Of a stretch of DNA of 64,000 nucleotides, positions 1-8,880 are shown one piece after another. The notes under the pieces were generated by a model. It was not told the origin of the DNA. It was given only the letters and a program-made list of their open reading frames with translations, and ran no database searches. Numbering within the stretch: the stretch's first letter is position 1; every line of letters begins with the position of its first letter. The DNA is from JABCYV01 sp963696025 (GTDB taxonomy: Bacteria; Acidobacteriota; Terriglobia; Terriglobales; Acidobacteriaceae): contig CAVOII010000006.1 in assembly GCA_963696025.1 (NCBI GenBank), positions 393,601-457,600 on the forward strand, read 5' to 3'. The translations under genes were made by a program, and so were the position numbers.

Positions 1-275
1 GCGGTGTCGTGACTGGCGCGCTGGGGATGATCACTTCTGCGGTTCAGGCCGAGCACATCCTCGCTACGGGACAGGCGGACGCAGTCGTTATCGCCCGCGA
101 GATGTTACGGGATCCGTACTGGCCGCTGCGAGCGGCGCGGGAGCTAGGACAGGCCATATCATGGCCTGTTCAATATCTTAGAGCGGGTCCAGAAGGGGCC
201 CAGTCCCGCGTGCCCGTGGACCTCAAGAATCTGAAGTCTTGCTTCGAGGAGCAGCACGCTGTTCCGCAACTCTGA
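1..275 (+). CDS. NADH:flavin oxidoreductase (old yellow enzyme family), C-terminal end
   Basis: The gene runs in from the left edge, so only about the last 90 residues are present. The visible part carries the end of the TIM barrel: a GMIT segment, then ADAVVIAREMLRDPYWPLRA, the phosphate-binding C-terminal block of YqjM/xenobiotic-reductase-type enzymes, and a WPVQYLRA tail common in that subgroup. These FMN enzymes reduce activated C=C bonds with NAD(P)H. The GTG at 9 is an internal codon, because the frame is open to the edge. The neighbour at 336-1364 is another flavin enzyme on the opposite strand, convergent with this one. The substrate cannot be told. Confidence 0.85.
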   Translation, partial: GVVTGALGMITSAVQAEHILATGQADAVVIAREMLRDPYWPLRAARELGQAISWPVQYLRAGPEGAQSRVPVDLKNLKSCFEEQHAVPQL

Positions 276-335
276 ATTTCGCGCTCGGTCGTGTGGTTTG
301 CCAGGGAGAAAGCCGAGCGCGGTTGTCGCTCTGAT

Positions 336-1364
336 TTAGGCTTCCACGGCTACAGCGGGCTTAACCTCGATCATGGTGGCAACGCCAGCCACTCGCCGAT
401 ACGACTCGATCCGGTCGGCATGCTCGTAGGTGTCAGTTACGACGATCACTTCAGCAGCCGCCGTATCACCCACCAACTTCTCCAGCCCAGTCTTCACCGT
501 CGCATCCGATCCCACAATCGCCGCGCGCAGTTTGCTCCCCACCGTTGCGCGCTCGTCGTCCCGCCACAGCGGCTCCATAGAATCGACTGGGGGCAACAGT
601 TCGACCGGCTGGTTTCGAATCAGTCGGAGGAAGCGCTGCTGCGGCGTCGTGAACAACCGCCGGGCCGCCGCATCCGTCTCCGCCGCAATCACCTGCACTG
701 CTACCATGAAGTACGGCTTCCGCAGTACTTTGCCTGGCCGGAACTCGTCGCGGTATAGCTGAGCCGCTGCGTGTAAGTACTCAGGAGCAAAGTGGGCCGC
801 AAATGCAAACGGCAAGCCCAGCGTCCCTGCCAGTTGCGCGCTAAAGCCGCTCGACCCCAGCAGCGTGATCGGCACATTGCTTCCCTGTCCGGGAATCGCT
901 CTCACTGCCTGCCCCGGCCGCTCCGGCCCCAGATAGGTCCGCAATTCATCGAGCAGCGCCGGAAAGTCGTCCCCTCTTTGCTCCAAATCCCTTCGTAGCG
1001 CCCGCATCGTTTTCGGGTCGCCGCCTGGAGCCCGTCCCAGCCCCAGATCAATTCGCCCTGGGTACAGCGCCTCCAGCGTCCCAAATTGTTCCGCCACCAC
1101 CAGCGGTGCGTGGTTTGGCAGCATCACTCCACCACTGCCCACTCGAATCGTCTTTGTCGCTGCCGCCACATGCCCAATCAGCACTGGAGTGGCTGAGCAA
1201 GCCAATCCAGGAATAGAGTGATGTTCCGCCAACCAGTAGCGCTTGTATCCCAACTGCTCCACGTGCTGCGCCAAGTTCACCGATCGGGCAATTGCGCTGC
1301 CCGCGGGTTCCCCCGCTCGCATGCCTACAAGATCCAGTACTGAAAAAGCCAACCCGTTACTCAT
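336..1364 (-). CDS. LLM-class flavin-dependent oxidoreductase (luciferase-like monooxygenase)
   Basis: A 342-residue protein of normal length for the MsnO8/YhbW branch of bacterial luciferase-like monooxygenases. Family blocks are present: an N-terminal SVLDLVGMRAGE strand, the YKRYWLAEHHSIPGLACSAT block, RVGSGGVMLPNHAPLVVAEQ and RIDLGLGRAPGGD. These enzymes use reduced flavin supplied in trans. The ATG at 1364 is the only good start, although the Shine-Dalgarno site is weak. It faces the old-yellow-enzyme gene end to end, with about 60 bases between stop codons. The substrate is unknown. Confidence 0.9.
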   Translation of the reverse strand: MSNGLAFSVLDLVGMRAGEPAGSAIARSVNLAQHVEQLGYKRYWLAEHHSIPGLACSATPVLIGHVAAATKTIRVGSGGVMLPNHAPLVVAEQFGTLEALYPGRIDLGLGRAPGGDPKTMRALRRDLEQRGDDFPALLDELRTYLGPERPGQAVRAIPGQGSNVPITLLGSSGFSAQLAGTLGLPFAFAAHFAPEYLHAAAQLYRDEFRPGKVLRKPYFMVAVQVIAAETDAAARRLFTTPQQRFLRLIRNQPVELLPPVDSMEPLWRDDERATVGSKLRAAIVGSDATVKTGLEKLVGDTAAAEVIVVTDTYEHADRIESYRRVAGVATMIEVKPAVAVEA

Positions 1365-1776
1365 GACTCGTTAGATGAGTCGCATGTCAAAGCGATGCGG
1401 GCGTTGTTCGATGGCTATCAGACAGGAAAGTTGCGTTGCGGCGCGGGCCAACCCAATTGAGGTTTTGGAGTAAACCGCCCAAGGCCAATGTCGCCGAGGG
1501 CTCGCAAGAGCGCGTGCCTCGAACCGGCTTCCCGACCCTAACCCTGGCTTGCCGATGATCCGGCCAAGCGATCAGACGGATTTTAGGATTTGACCCGGCC
1601 GGCGATTTTTCTCTTTTTCGAGGCCGCGCACGTCGTCCCCCCAAAAAAAGACGCAGAATCAGTCGATCTGGCTAACTCCCGTTCGACATACAAATAGAGC
1701 GGGGCACAATCTGTCGAGACCGGCCACAAGCTCAGCTCTGATTCTGAAATCTTCGGGATGAGCCAAGGAGATAGTC
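1365..1776. other. Intergenic region upstream of the STAS gene
   Basis: About 410 bases separate the divergently transcribed oxidoreductase and STAS genes. It must hold both promoters, but no convincing -35/-10 pair stands out. An 85-codon frame on the minus strand (1387-1644) is arginine-rich, has no Shine-Dalgarno site and resembles nothing known, so it is not called. Confidence 0.5.
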
Positions 1777-2352
1777 ATGCTGAATGCGACCGCACAGGAA
1801 TTGGGAGACAGTACCGTCCTACGGTGTCAGGGGCGAATTGTAATCGGGGATGCCTACGCGATCTTGCGCAACGCGGTGCTTAGACAGAGACACATTCGGA
1901 CACTGATACTTGACCTGGCGCAGGTTGACCGCATCGACGCCGGTGGGTTGGGTGTCTTGTTGGGTCTACGGGAGTGGGCTTATTCTCACGCGATCAGGTT
2001 TCAGCTGATGAATGTCATGAACCAGGTCGAGCACGTACTTGAGTTGACGAAGCTGGATTGTGTCTTTGAATTCTGCTCGGTCGGGGACATGCTCCACCTG
2101 CTGCACTTTGCAGCCGCAATAGCGCCCCGGTCGGGCGATCAAGCGAACCAGAGAATCATGAAAGATTGCAAGTATTCAGTCGAAGAGCAAGATGCTCCTC
2201 CAGCCGCAAAGAGAAACAGTCTTCCTGCCGGAACTACAGCTCGCGCGCAAGAGTGGGCGGGAGTTCCAGCCGACGGGCAGCCGGCACAAACTGGTGCACG
2301 GATTAGTAATGAGGGGTCAGCTTCTCGCCAGGAATACGACAGTTACTACTAG
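1777..2352 (+). CDS. STAS-domain protein (anti-sigma factor antagonist-like)
   Basis: A 191-residue protein. Residues 1 to about 110 form a STAS domain: strand VLRCQGRIVIGDAY, then LILDLAQVDRIDAGGLGVLL, which holds the conserved D-(S/A)-x-G loop. The usual phosphorylatable Ser is Ala here (DAGG). This suggests a constitutively unphosphorylated or non-switching version, which is inference. The last 80 residues are low in predicted structure and match nothing recognised. The start is fixed by AAGGAG seven bases upstream. Such proteins bind anti-sigma kinases or act in stressosome-like partner-switching complexes. No kinase gene lies next to it. Confidence 0.85.
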   Translation: MLNATAQELGDSTVLRCQGRIVIGDAYAILRNAVLRQRHIRTLILDLAQVDRIDAGGLGVLLGLREWAYSHAIRFQLMNVMNQVEHVLELTKLDCVFEFCSVGDMLHLLHFAAAIAPRSGDQANQRIMKDCKYSVEEQDAPPAAKRNSLPAGTTARAQEWAGVPADGQPAQTGARISNEGSASRQEYDSYY

Positions 2353-2456
2353 GACGTTTGTCGGTGCTGATCAATCCCCGACAGATCGCTACGTTGACGT
2401 TGACAGCCCTCGATTCGCCTGTGCCTGCTTGAAATTTCTGGAGATTTCCCAAAATC

Positions 2457-2485
2457 TGTCGAAATAGCTTATTCCCGTCCGTCAT
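2457..2485 (+). promoter_or_regulatory. Candidate ECF42-type promoter of the YCII-sigma operon
   Basis: TGTCGAAAT at 2457-2465 is followed after 14 bases by CGTCAT at 2480-2485, about 50 bases before the YCII start. Exactly the same two blocks at the same spacing occur at 4148-4176 before the SDR gene. Group ECF42 sigma factors are reported to read a TGTCGA -35 and a CGA/TC-like -10, so this reads as an autoregulated promoter. Confidence 0.65.
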
Positions 2486-2536
2486 ACATTCAAGCGCGCA
2501 AAGGCGCTTAAAATTGTTTCCACAGGAGAAAAGCTG

Positions 2537-2902
2537 ATGCAATTCGCTCTGCTACTCTACGAATCACCGGAAGCTTTTGCGGCGCGGAAAAGCGATGGAA
2601 CCGACTCTTACACCGGTGCTTGGCGCGCATATCATAAGGCTCTTGTCGAGTCCGGCGCTTACCTCGCTGGCGATCCGCTTGAAGTGCCCGACACTGCAAC
2701 CACCGTCCAGCTTAAGGAAGGAAAGCGGCGCGTACAGGATGGCCCCTTTGCGGATACCAAGGAGCAATTGGGGGGATTCATAATCATGGAACTCCCCTCG
2801 CTTGACGTGGCGCTCGACTGGGCAGCGCGTTGCCCGGCGGCTGCGGGCGGTGTGGTGGAGGTCCGTCCCCTTGCGCCTGCAGCCAAGCACCGGATCACGT
2901 GA
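2537..2902 (+). CDS. YCII-related (DGPF) domain protein
   Basis: A 121-residue protein beginning MQFALLLYESPEAF, a typical start of the DGPF/YCII family, with the diagnostic stretch RRVQDGPFADTKEQLGGF at about residues 63-80 and the AARCPAA helix near the end. DGPF proteins are the conserved genomic partners of ECF42 sigma factors, but their biochemical role is not settled. AGGAGA lies just upstream of the ATG. The stop overlaps the next start (TGATG at 2900-2904), so the two genes are translationally coupled. A candidate ECF promoter precedes it at 2457-2485. Confidence 0.93.
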   Translation: MQFALLLYESPEAFAARKSDGTDSYTGAWRAYHKALVESGAYLAGDPLEVPDTATTVQLKEGKRRVQDGPFADTKEQLGGFIIMELPSLDVALDWAARCPAAAGGVVEVRPLAPAAKHRIT

Positions 2903-4131
2903 TGAACGGAAGCGGACAGGAGGACACTCATCGCGCGATCGAAAGGGTGGCCCGCGAGTCGTACGGTCGTCTGGTGGCCTATCTTTCTTCGCAGACGCGA
3001 GACGTGGCCAGCGCGGAGGACGCTCTGAGCAATGCGCTGGTAGCTGCACTCAAGGCTTGGCCGGGAGACGGCGTGCCGCGAAATCCGGAGGCCTGGCTGC
3101 TGACGGCAGCGCGCCGCTCCTTTATCGATCTTGTGCGTCATCAACAAGTGGCCGTGGCAAGTGAGCCCACTCTCCAGCTCCTGAGGGAGGAACGCGAGGT
3201 GACGTTGCCGGCAGAGTTTCCAGATGACAGGTTGAAACTGCTGTTCGTATGCGCTCATCCGGCGATCGATTCCTCCATTCACACGCCGCTCATGCTCCAG
3301 ACGGTTCTGGGACTGGATGCGGCGCGCATCGCCCACGCCTTCCTGGTCTCACCGACGACGATGGGGCAGCGACTGGTGCGTGCCAAGACGAAGATCCGCG
3401 ACGGCGGCATTCAGTTTGAAATCCCGCAAGAGCGCGAACTGCCGCAGCGGCTCGAGGCGGTGCTCGAAGCGATTTACGCCGCCTTTGGTATTGGCTGGGA
3501 CGATATGGCGGGCGTCGATCAGAGCGGCCGGGAGCTTACCGAAGAGGCCATCTGGCTCGCACGCGTGCTTCTTCAGCTAATGCCCAGGGAAGCAGAGGTT
3601 CGCGGGCTGCTGGCTCTCATGCTCCATTGTGAAGCGCGGCGGCGGGCACGGCGGGGACCGGAAGGTCGCTATATTCCTCTCTCGGAGCAGGATTCACAGC
3701 AGTGGTCTCTGCCCTTAATCGCAGAGGCGGAACGCCATCTCGCCGAAGCGTCGAGTCGCGGTCGCACCGGCCGCTTTCAACTCGAGGCCGCGATTCAGTC
3801 GGTCCACGCTGAGCGGGCGCGCAGTGGTCGGACTGAGTGGGGTGCGATCATGCTCTTCTATGAACAGCTGATCCGCATATCCCCGACGCTCGGCACGCGA
3901 ACTGGATATGCCGCGGCAGTAGCTGAAGCGAACGGACCTGAAGGGGGGCTGGCGGCACTGGATGGGATCGATTTCGAGTCCGTCTCGGGCTATCAGCCTT
4001 ACTGGGCGGTTCGCGCTCACTTGTTGCAACGGCTAGCGAAGACATCTGAGGCCGCGGATGCTTTCGACCGGGCGATTGGTCTCGCCGAGGACCCGGCGGT
4101 TCGACAGTTCCTGCTCCAACGACGGGGATAA
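2902..4131 (+). CDS. ECF42-type RNA polymerase sigma factor with C-terminal extension
   Basis: Translation from the ATG that overlaps the YCII stop gives 409 residues. An upstream in-frame start at 2830 would overlap the YCII gene and is not needed. Region 2 lies near residues 20-85 (SAEDALSNALVAALKAW, then PEAWLLTAARRSFIDLVRHQ). Region 4 lies near 130-175 (AARIAHAFLVSPTTMGQRLV). The remaining 220 residues form the long helical, TPR/SnoaL-position extension typical of ECF41/42-like factors that work without a classical anti-sigma factor. Together with the DGPF partner, the group assignment is firm. The likely targets are its own operon and the SDR gene at 4234. Confidence 0.92.
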   Translation: MNGSGQEDTHRAIERVARESYGRLVAYLSSQTRDVASAEDALSNALVAALKAWPGDGVPRNPEAWLLTAARRSFIDLVRHQQVAVASEPTLQLLREEREVTLPAEFPDDRLKLLFVCAHPAIDSSIHTPLMLQTVLGLDAARIAHAFLVSPTTMGQRLVRAKTKIRDGGIQFEIPQERELPQRLEAVLEAIYAAFGIGWDDMAGVDQSGRELTEEAIWLARVLLQLMPREAEVRGLLALMLHCEARRRARRGPEGRYIPLSEQDSQQWSLPLIAEAERHLAEASSRGRTGRFQLEAAIQSVHAERARSGRTEWGAIMLFYEQLIRISPTLGTRTGYAAAVAEANGPEGGLAALDGIDFESVSGYQPYWAVRAHLLQRLAKTSEAADAFDRAIGLAEDPAVRQFLLQRRG

Positions 4132-4147
4132 TTTCCTCCCGTTGTTC

Positions 4148-4176
4148 TGTCGAAATCGAATCCCTTCACCCGTCAT
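4148..4176 (+). promoter_or_regulatory. Candidate ECF42-type promoter of the SDR gene
   Basis: TGTCGAAAT at 4148-4156 and CGTCAT at 4171-4176 are separated by 14 bases, identical in sequence and spacing to the element at 2457-2485. It lies 57 bases before the SDR start, which suggests that the SDR is transcribed by the adjacent sigma factor. Confidence 0.6.
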
Positions 4177-4233
4177 CCCCATAGAGGCGGCTTAACAGCA
4201 GTCCCGAGGCGCGCCTGATCAGCAGGAGGGTAT

Positions 4234-4962
4234 ATGACAATCGCAGACAAAGCAGTTTTGGTGACCGGGGCCAATCGCGGTATAGGACAGGCGCTGGTCG
4301 AGGAGGCCTTGAGGAGAGGTGCGAAGCGGGTATATGCCGGTACGCGCCAGCCCTTGGCCCACGTAGATGAGCGCGTCACGCCCCTGACCTTGGACGTGAC
4401 TAACGCTGAGCAGATTCAGGGAGCTGTCAAGAGAGTTGAATCTCTCGACGTTCTCATCAACAATGCCGGCATCGCTCTCTACGACGATCTGAGGAATCTC
4501 GACGCCATTGGGCAACACCTCGCCGTCAACCTCTTCGGAATGTTCAATGTGACGCGCGCTTTCTTGCCTCTGCTAAAGCGCTCCAAGGGGGCCATTGTTA
4601 ACAACCTATCCCTGGTGGCGCTCGCTGCGTTGCCGGTCATACCCGCCTACTCCATTTCGAAGGCAGCCGCGTTTAACATGACGCAATCACTGAGAGCGCT
4701 CTTGGCTGGCCAAGGCGTAACGGTCCATGCCGTCGTCCTGGGCCCCATCGATACAGATATGAACCGCGGCTTCGACATACCCAAGGCCTCGCCCGAGTCG
4801 GCGGCGCAGGGTATCTTCGATGGATTGGAAAAAGGCGAAGACGACATCTTTCCCGACCCCGCGTCCCAGTCCATCGCCGCGGACTGGCGCACTGGCGCAG
4901 CCAAGGCGCTCGAGCGCGAGTTCGCAGGCTTCGTGCCGGAGACCGCGGCGACTTTGGGGTGA
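4234..4962 (+). CDS. Short-chain dehydrogenase/reductase (SDR)
   Basis: A 242-residue classical SDR. The NAD(P)-binding TGANRGIG motif lies at residues 11-18, the NNAG motif at about 75, the catalytic Ser in NNLSLVALAAL and the YSISK Tyr-Lys pair at about 148. It therefore should be an active oxidoreductase in the cytoplasm. AGGAGG stands five bases before the ATG. Its own promoter-like element matches that of the upstream YCII-sigma operon, so it probably belongs to the regulon of that sigma factor. The substrate is unknown. Confidence 0.93.
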   Translation: MTIADKAVLVTGANRGIGQALVEEALRRGAKRVYAGTRQPLAHVDERVTPLTLDVTNAEQIQGAVKRVESLDVLINNAGIALYDDLRNLDAIGQHLAVNLFGMFNVTRAFLPLLKRSKGAIVNNLSLVALAALPVIPAYSISKAAAFNMTQSLRALLAGQGVTVHAVVLGPIDTDMNRGFDIPKASPESAAQGIFDGLEKGEDDIFPDPASQSIAADWRTGAAKALEREFAGFVPETAATLG

Positions 4963-5291
4963 CGTTGCGAATGAAGCGAAACAGCGCTGAGTTTGCTTCC
5001 TCTACAAAGACCGTCACCCTGGCACCCAGAAGGAAGTGACGCGGGGCAAGAAAGTCGTATGGCATTGAAGGTCCAGCCATCCACGGTAAGAGCGTATGCG
5101 TAAACCCGTTTGTACGGATCTGAGCGGGGGGCGATCAGCGATGATCGTCCCTACCGCGACAGCTACTCCCGCGAGTTGCGGCATTGGTTTCAGGTAAATC
5201 AACAGAGCTGAGCGCTCTTCTGTATGCCCTTTCTCATCCAGGCGAATGCCTGGTCTCTATTATCGAGGCGTGTGCAGACTATAGACGTTAT
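4963..5291. other. Intergenic region between convergent genes
   Basis: About 330 bases between the SDR and lipoprotein stops. Small frames exist on the minus strand, but none has a Shine-Dalgarno site or recognisable sequence. No clear terminator was seen. Confidence 0.5.
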
Positions 5292-5630
5292 TCAGAACGG
5301 CGGCCGCATCGCCCACTTGCCCGAGTCCTTATCCTTATAAAACTCGCCGAATGATATGTTGTTATACATCGAGGCCCCGATATTCCTAGATGCGACCTTC
5401 ACATCGAAGGTACATCTGTAGCCCTGCGGAGTCGGATTGTCGCAAGCTTCCTTCTTAAAAAAAGTGATCTCGACTGGGTCGGTGACGGTTTCGCCGGGCG
5501 GGTGATTCATGGCGTACAGCATGGCGTCCTTCATTTGCGTTTCCGTTGGCTCGGATCCTGCTCCGTGACAGCCGACAAGCCCGAATGCCAAAACAATACC
5601 GAAGGCAAAATGTCTAAGACCGAAGTGCAT
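5292..5630 (-). CDS. Small lipoprotein of unknown function
   Basis: Starting at the ATG at 5630, which has AAGGAG about ten bases upstream, the product is 112 residues. It has a signal peptide MHFGLRHFAFGIVLAFGLVG followed by Cys, a good lipobox. A longer frame reaching 5723 would place an arginine-rich stretch before the signal and is rejected. The mature part holds two further Cys residues (EACDNP, YRCTFD) that could form a disulfide, and ends with GKWAMRPPF. It is probably anchored to a membrane facing the periplasm. No family was recognised. Confidence 0.75.
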   Translation of the reverse strand: MHFGLRHFAFGIVLAFGLVGCHGAGSEPTETQMKDAMLYAMNHPPGETVTDPVEITFFKKEACDNPTPQGYRCTFDVKVASRNIGASMYNNISFGEFYKDKDSGKWAMRPPF

Positions 5631-5972
5631 TGCTAGACTCCTTCTTTCGCGCGGTAACGCCCTTCGGAGCACTCCCGCGTCAATGTAGTGCATTAGGAGC
5701 TTCTGACGCAAGCGAGAGCCCACTCATCGGTTCGGCAGCGCGATACCTTCGACAGTAATCAGTTCCACGACGAGCGTCAGACTACTTGCAGCCGTTTGAG
5801 GCGAAATACGGTGAGCCCCTCATAGGCAACTCCAGAGTGATCCCCAGGCCGGAAGGAATTCGGTTACTTCCGCATCGCCCTTGATCCGGGCGCAATCTTT
5901 TGTGGCGACCATTGTTTTGCAGATTGCTTGTCAGATAACCGTTGCGAGGGCACAATAGCTCGGCACTTTGTC
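5631..5972. other. Divergent intergenic region
   Basis: About 340 bases between the lipoprotein and MFS starts. It should contain both promoters. No operator-like palindrome or coding signal was seen. Confidence 0.5.
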
Positions 5973-7235
5973 ATGAGTGGGACAGCAGATAGGTCGCGAG
6001 AACTAAGGGCGTTTGCGCCAGCGCTTGTCTTGCTGGCTATTTGTGCTCTCATCAACTACGTTGACCGCGGCAATCTGTCGATTGCTGCCCCTCTGCTGAA
6101 AGATGAGTTGCGCATTTCTGTCACACAACTGGGCATTCTGCTCTCCGCATTTTTTTGGACCTACACCGCGATGCAGTTTGTCAGCGGCTGGATGGTGGAC
6201 AGCGTTGACGCCAACCGGGTGATAGCAGCTGGGTTCCTGCTCTGGTCGCTTACCACGGCGGCAACCGGTCTAGTACGAGGATTCACGATGCTGCTGGCCA
6301 TGCGGTTGATGCTTGGCGTCGGCGAGTCCGTAATGATTCCCGCCTGCTCGAAAATCCTTGGCTTCCATTTGCCGGAGCATCACCGGGGCTTCGCCAATGG
6401 CGTCCTCCAGGGCGCATGGAGTTTTGGGCCAGCTGTGGGCACGTTGGGGGCCGGCCTTCTGATGGCAAGGTTTGGCTGGCGACCTGTATTCATCGGCATC
6501 GGACTGACAAGCCTGGCGTGGGTTCCCGCCTGGATTAAATGGATGCCAGGCGCCGCGATGGTGCGCTCCCTCATTGCGGTCCCTGGTTTTGCTGAGATTC
6601 TGCGGCAGAGGTCATTTTGGGGTGTTTGTGCGGGCCACTTTTCTGTCAACTACTTGACGTATTTCATGCTCACATTGCTTCCGTTTTATCTTGTGCGCGA
6701 ACGTCATCTCTCAATGCAAACCATGGCCAAAGTCGCCAGCGCGTACTACGCGATTGAAGGGCTATCGGCCATCACGACCGGTTGGCTCTCGGATTTCTTC
6801 ATCCGCCGAAACTATAAGCCGACTCTGGTGCGTAAGTCCGCGATGGCCATCGGGCACGTAATCGCCGCACTTGCCCTCGCAGGTTGCGCCATGGCCACTT
6901 CTCACTGGTACCTGTTGTGTTTGGTCGCAGTCGGTATCGGTTGCGGAACTGCTCGTGCAGGGCCATTCGCGTTTTCCCAGACCCTCGCCGGCCCGCATGC
7001 GACCGGAAAATGGACGGGGCTGCAAAACGGTTTCGCGAATCTCTCGGGTGTCGTAGCCCCCGCGCTCACCGGATTTCTTGTGGATCGGACCGGAACGTTT
7101 CTGGCCCCACTTGCGATCGCTGCTGCTGTCTTGCTCGCCGGCGGTCTCGCGTGGGTGTTTGTGGTTGGGCCAGTCGAACAAGTGAGCTGGAAGTCAGAGC
7201 CGCGCACAGCACCAGTAGCGGCCCCCAGCATCTAG
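5973..7235 (+). CDS. MFS transporter, anion:cation symporter-like
   Basis: About 420 residues from the ATG at 5973. A TTG at 5928 is possible but adds an unremarkable hydrophilic leader. Twelve hydrophobic segments are visible. The ACS-family opening ALINYVDRGNLSIAAPLL (NYxDR motif) lies in helix 1, GWMVDSVDANRV in the loop 2-3 position, and GFANGVLQGAWSFGPAVG in helix 5. Members carry organic anions such as hexuronates, glucarate or phthalate together with protons. No catabolic genes lie beside it, so the substrate cannot be assigned. It sits in the inner membrane. Confidence 0.9.
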   Translation: MSGTADRSRELRAFAPALVLLAICALINYVDRGNLSIAAPLLKDELRISVTQLGILLSAFFWTYTAMQFVSGWMVDSVDANRVIAAGFLLWSLTTAATGLVRGFTMLLAMRLMLGVGESVMIPACSKILGFHLPEHHRGFANGVLQGAWSFGPAVGTLGAGLLMARFGWRPVFIGIGLTSLAWVPAWIKWMPGAAMVRSLIAVPGFAEILRQRSFWGVCAGHFSVNYLTYFMLTLLPFYLVRERHLSMQTMAKVASAYYAIEGLSAITTGWLSDFFIRRNYKPTLVRKSAMAIGHVIAALALAGCAMATSHWYLLCLVAVGIGCGTARAGPFAFSQTLAGPHATGKWTGLQNGFANLSGVVAPALTGFLVDRTGTFLAPLAIAAAVLLAGGLAWVFVVGPVEQVSWKSEPRTAPVAAPSI

Positions 7236-7492
7236 CTATGCGGCCCTGAATGCCGCATCTACCGTTCGCCATTTACCGTGCGCAGCAGAGGCGTCGATTG
7301 CTGGCGTGTGGTCGGCAAACCGGTAGCTACAGGTCTGATCGTCAAAGCCCCTCTTCCCCGGTTATCTGTAGTCACAGACTTCAGGCCGCTCAAATGTATG
7401 ACAACGGCGCTATCTCGCCCAACATGCCGCCTCCCCGCAATCTGTCGATAATCGGAATCTGAGCGGGAGTGCAATCTCAAGGAGGCGGCACA

Positions 7493-8724
7493 ATGGCGCA
7501 AAGACGACAACGAGGTTGGCTAAAGAAGGAAACTCGGACTCAAGGCGAGACATGGGCGCTCTATTTTCGAACCACGCGAAAGTTCGACGGCAGACGGGTT
7601 GAAAACAAGATCCCTATTGGGTTCGTCCGCGATTTCCCCGACAAAAGCAGCGCATGGGCTGAAGTCGAACGACTGCATCTCGGGCTCAATCCAGTGGATT
7701 CGCGACGGGGTGTGACATTTGCTGACTTGGCGCAGCACTCTGCGGAACACGAGTTGGTGGATCGTTCAGAATCCATACACCCCAAAGCGCATACCACAAT
7801 AAAAGGCTACGAGCGAGTCCTCCGGAATCGCTTGCTACCAAAGTGGGGTTCGAGAATCGTGCTGGGTGTACAACCACTGGAAATCGAGCAATGGCTGACG
7901 ACCTTGAAAAGGGAGGAAGGACTTGAAAATCCAACGCTCGACCGAATGCGTCGTGCCATGTCGATGGTTTATCGCTATGGCCAACGATATGGCTTGATTT
8001 CCCGAGGTCAAGAGTCGAACCCGATGCGCTTCGTTCGCTGCAAGACGCCCAGCGGATACGAAGCGATGATCATAACTCCCGAACAAGCTTATGAAATCGT
8101 AATTTGCGAGAGCCGGAACGTACTCTGACGCTCTTGGCTGCCGGCACGGGCCTTCGAATCTCCGAGTGCCTGGGTCTGCAATGGCAAGATGCGAATTTCG
8201 CTGACGCAATGATCCATGTGCGTCGCACTTGGACTTGTGGCCAAGTGGGTTTGCCGAAGACCAAAGCTTCAAAGGGTCCTGTGCCGCTCCATCCGTTGCT
8301 CGCCGAATTCCTGCTTTCTTGGAAACAGAAAACTCCATATTCGCAGCCAGGCGACTGGGTTTTTGCTTCGTTTCGACTGAATGGCAAACAGCCGCGCGTA
8401 GCGAATATGCTTGTCGAAGATTATCTGCGGCCCGCTGCAGCGAGGGGAATTCTTTCATCCCGTCGGGATGACTGCGGTCGATTGGTTGAGGATGATCCGC
8501 GACGGTTCGGATTTCACAATCTTCGGCACAGTCTGGCGTCGTTCCTGGTTCGCATCAGAACAGATCCGAAGACCGTACAAACTCTGCTTCGCCACAGCGA
8601 TGTCAAATTGACGCTGCAGTTTTACAGCCACGCTGTGAGCCAGGACCGCATGGCCGCTGCGGGAGAAATGCTAACTGCGATTTTGAGCCACGCAGTGGAC
8701 CAAAGCGGACTGAAAGCGGACTGA
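7493..8724 (+). pseudogene. Tyrosine site-specific integrase, frameshifted
   Basis: Two overlapping frames together encode one phage-type integrase of about 410 residues. The first (ATG 7493, AAGGAGG upstream) gives the arm-binding and SAM-like core-binding domains up to TPEQAYEIV. It then shifts frame near 8095-8105. The second frame continues with LLAAGTGLRISECLGL, HNLRHSLASFLVR and LLRHSDVKLTLQFYSH. These provide the catalytic Arg, HxxR, His and nucleophile Tyr. One missing base would explain the split, so this is either a genuine pseudogene or a base-call error. It opens the mobile region and probably once integrated an island here. No tRNA gene is adjacent. Confidence 0.88.
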
Positions 8725-8816
8725 AGAAAATACGAGTGGCCGTAAGTCTTTGGCCATCATTCAGCTGCACTACGGCGTTCTTGGATATCCCTCGAAATGC
8801 GGACTAAGAGCGGACC
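8704..8816 (+). repeat. Four short GCGGAC repeats at the integrase 3' end
   Basis: AGCGGACTGA occurs twice in tandem (8704-8713 and 8715-8724, the second ending at the integrase stop). TGCGGACTAA (8798-8807) and AGCGGACCAG (8809-8818) follow. Short direct repeats beside an integrase can be core or arm-type binding sites, but nothing else supports that here. Confidence 0.4.
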
Positions 8817-8880
8817 AGGAATAATCGGTGGCTCTGACTAAGCGCTTATGAGCGGCCTGAGACATAGGTAACAGAAGGTA

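Noticed and set aside
1712..1720. TGTCGAGAC upstream of the STAS gene as a third ECF42 promoter
   Set aside because: No CGTC block at the 23-base offset shared by the other two sites.
2564..3336. Two long minus-strand frames under the YCII and sigma genes
   Set aside because: Antisense shadows of two clearly recognised proteins.
7236..7492. Search for a tRNA gene or attachment site beside the integrase
   Set aside because: No cloverleaf, T-loop consensus or repeat matching the far end near 60.5 kb was seen.
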